64,000 nucleotides of DNA from Robiginitalea sp. (lineage in GTDB: Bacteria > Bacteroidota > Bacteroidia > Flavobacteriales > Flavobacteriaceae), in contig JAHEJJ010000007.1 of NCBI GenBank assembly GCA_024638915.1, forward strand, positions 23,266 through 87,265. The letters are read 5' to 3'. The translations under genes were made by a program, and so were the position numbers. The notes under the pieces were generated by a model. The model searched no databases. It was not told the DNA's origin and saw nothing but the letters and a program-made list of their open reading frames with translations. Below are positions 62,116 through 64,000 of this stretch, in pieces. Every line of letters begins with the position of its first letter. Position 1 is the first letter of the stretch.

Positions 62116-64000
62116 ATGCGATATTTTCTGGTGTGGTGCAGTGGGTTGCTGTTATTCTTTAACACTCTTCAGGCCCAGGCACCCAAGAAATATTCGTCCA
62201 CGGATATTTTTCAAGCTGTTCAAAAGCTAAACTTTCTGGGAACTGCACTATACGTTGCGGCACATCCCGACGACGAGAATACCCGATTGATTTCCTATTT
62301 CTCGAATGAGTTAAAAGCCCGAACCGGCTACCTGTCCTTAACACGCGGTGATGGAGGACAAAATCTGATAGGTCCGGAACTACAGGAACTACTGGGGGTC
62401 CTCAGGACTCAGGAATTGTTAGCCGCACGCCGTGTAGACGGTGGAGAACAGTTTTTTACCCGTGCTAATGATTTTGGCTATTCCAAGAATCCTAAAGAAA
62501 CACTTGAAATCTGGGATAAAGACAAGGTACTGGCCGATGTAGTGTGGGTAATACGCAATTTTAAACCGGATATAATCGTCAATCGGTTTGACCACCGTAC
62601 CTCAGGCACAACACATGGGCAACATACCTCTTCTGCCATTCTCAGTGTTGAGGCCTTTGATCTGGCGAATGATAAACAATATCATCCTGAACAGCTCATG
62701 CTTAGCAGTCCTTGGCAGCCTAAACGATTATTCTTTAACACCTCATGGTGGTTTTACGGTAGTCGTGAAAACTTTGACAAGGCCGATAAGTCGAACATGC
62801 TGCAAGTCGACACCGGGGTATACTATCCTCTGGCAGGAATTTCGAACAATGAAATTGCCGCTAAAGCAAGCAGTCAGCACCGTTGTCAGGGATTTGGACG
62901 TTTGTCTAGCCGCGGAACCGAGGAAGAGTACATCGAACTGATCAAAGGGGATCTTCCGTCTAATCCGGAAATGATGTTCGATGGAATAGATACCAGCTGG
63001 TCTCGAGTTGAGGGTGGCGGGGCAATTGGTAAGATTTTATATGGAATTGAAAATGACTTTAATTTTAAAGAGCCGGCGAAACACCTGCCACAACTTTTAG
63101 AGGCTCATAAATTGATCACTGAACTACAGGACGACCACTGGCGCGAGATAAAACAAGCGGAAATCGAGCAATTGATCACCGCCGTGTGCGGTTTATATCT
63201 CGAAGCTTCTTCAAGCGCTGCTACTGCTTACCCCGGTAGCATAGCTGAGATTGATATTGAAGCAGTAAACCGGAGCGAGATTGAAATGAGATTGAAGGGG
63301 CTTCGAATTAATGGTGTTATCCAACAAGGGATAGCGCAGGAATTAAAAAATAACGAGAGATTCACGCATAATATCGAGGTGCCCATAGCCGACGATGCGC
63401 AATTCTCCAATCATTACTGGTTATCAGATCCATGGTCTAAAGGAATGTACTATGTAGATGAATTAAGACTGATTGGAAAGGCGGAAAACCCCAGCGCTTA
63501 TACGGCCGTATTTCAATTATCGATAAACGGCTATGAATTCGAAATAGAGCGACCCGTTGTCCACAGATATTCCAAACCCGATAAAGGTGAACTCTACCAA
63601 CCCTTTGCCGTTCTTCCCAAAGCAACTGCAAGTTTTACGGATAAGGTCCTGGTATTTGCAGATCGTAAAAGCCGTGATATTCCGTTAACAATTACGTCAC
63701 ACAAAGACAGTCTAAAAGGTGAAGTAGCCCTTCAGTATCCCGAAGGCTGGAAGGTAGACAATCCGGTACAACCCATTGAGATCAATAAAAAAGGAGATCA
63801 AAAAACAGTGATCTTTAAAGTGACGCCACCGGCAACCGAGGATAATGATTTTATCTATCCACAGCTACGCGTAAATGGGAGGGCAATAAGCAAAGAACTG
63901 GTCACTATAGACTACGATCATATTCCTGCTCAATCGGTACTCCTGGAATCACGGGCTAAAGTAGTACGCCTCAATATCGAAAAATCGGGCGAGCACATCG
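62116..64000 (+). CDS. PIG-L family deacetylase, N-terminal part
   Basis: The gene runs off the window: 628 codons are open. After a signal peptide (YFLVWCSGLLLFFNTLQAQ) it has the PIG-L/LmbE domain: ALYVAAHPDDENTRLI (Asp, Asp ligands), LTRGDGGQNLIG, RVDGGEQFF and a later His in GTTHGQHTSSA. Further domains follow with Ig-like or beta-rich character. PIG-L enzymes remove acetyl groups from GlcNAc-like sugars; long secreted members of Bacteroidota are of unknown substrate. A promoter-like TTG (62061-62063) and TATCTTTA (62085-62092) pair, 21 bases apart, precedes it. Confidence 0.85.
   Translation, partial: MRYFLVWCSGLLLFFNTLQAQAPKKYSSTDIFQAVQKLNFLGTALYVAAHPDDENTRLISYFSNELKARTGYLSLTRGDGGQNLIGPELQELLGVLRTQELLAARRVDGGEQFFTRANDFGYSKNPKETLEIWDKDKVLADVVWVIRNFKPDIIVNRFDHRTSGTTHGQHTSSAILSVEAFDLANDKQYHPEQLMLSSPWQPKRLFFNTSWWFYGSRENFDKADKSNMLQVDTGVYYPLAGISNNEIAAKASSQHRCQGFGRLSSRGTEEEYIELIKGDLPSNPEMMFDGIDTSWSRVEGGGAIGKILYGIENDFNFKEPAKHLPQLLEAHKLITELQDDHWREIKQAEIEQLITAVCGLYLEASSSAATAYPGSIAEIDIEAVNRSEIEMRLKGLRINGVIQQGIAQELKNNERFTHNIEVPIADDAQFSNHYWLSDPWSKGMYYVDELRLIGKAENPSAYTAVFQLSINGYEFEIERPVVHRYSKPDKGELYQPFAVLPKATASFTDKVLVFADRKSRDIPLTITSHKDSLKGEVALQYPEGWKVDNPVQPIEINKKGDQKTVIFKVTPPATEDNDFIYPQLRVNGRAISKELVTIDYDHIPAQSVLLESRAKVVRLNIEKSGEHI

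Noticed and set aside
1..64000. CRISPR arrays, insertion sequences, prophage genes or integrases
   Set aside because: No regularly spaced repeats, transposase, integrase or phage structural motifs were seen on either strand.

Overview
The window comes from a chromosome of a marine-type member of the Flavobacteriaceae (Bacteroidota). The support is a fused lpxC/fabZ gene, a PorX-type regulator and a PorP/SprF protein of the type IX secretion system, a long-form his operon, bacillithiol synthesis (bshB1), a single-chain ResB-CcsA cytochrome c maturation protein, A-rich ribosome-binding regions, and promoter elements resembling the Bacteroidota TTG / TAnnTTTG type. No insertion sequence, prophage, integrase, rRNA or CRISPR array was seen. 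Both window edges cut genes: an M19 dipeptidase on the left and a PIG-L deacetylase on the right.

Layout. 1-9.1 kb: a phosphatidylserine decarboxylase-like protein, a cysE-cysM cysteine pair, two tandem membrane-anchored alpha/beta hydrolases, truA and two membrane proteins. 9.3-12 kb: a MoxR-type AAA ATPase with a VWA partner. 12-20.25 kb: a complete minus-strand histidine operon, hisG-D-C-B-H-(GNAT)-A-(DinB)-F-IE. It is preceded by a short leader ORF with three consecutive histidine codons and a terminator hairpin, which is a transcription attenuator. 20.3-31.1 kb: an SPFH protein, a VWA membrane protein, fabG, sucD, and the lipid A block lpxD-lpxC/fabZ-lpxA-efp-lpxD2, with an HD phosphohydrolase. 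31.1-34 kb: porX, tsaE, a secreted protein and a small gene broken by an in-frame stop.

34.0-37.5 kb is the most unusual part. On the minus strand, a TauE-family permease, a nitroreductase and a KdnA-like aminotransferase (8-amino-Kdo synthesis) are followed by two unannotated short genes. Their products have textbook double-glycine leaders, and the next gene encodes a small two-helix membrane protein. I read this as a candidate two-peptide bacteriocin or secreted-peptide cassette with its immunity protein.

37.6-42 kb: a LuxR-type response regulator with Glu in place of the phosphorylated Asp, then a PorP/SprF protein with an added coiled coil and SPOR-like tail, and a PD40 protein. 42.4-50.5 kb: secreted proteins, a serine hydrolase, tRNA-Ser, an M28 peptidase lipoprotein, tRNA-His and a TPR histidine kinase. 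50.5-58 kb: bshB1, a transsulfuration enzyme, a MATE exporter and the cytochrome c maturation protein. 58-64 kb: DUF2520, kdsC-like and maf in a row, then envelope proteins.

Several genes bear on one theme, the outer membrane. LpxD/LpxC/LpxA make lipid A, and the KdsC-like phosphatase makes Kdo, which a KdnA-like enzyme could convert to 8-amino-Kdo. Psd supplies phosphatidylethanolamine, and PorX with PorP/SprF serves type IX secretion.
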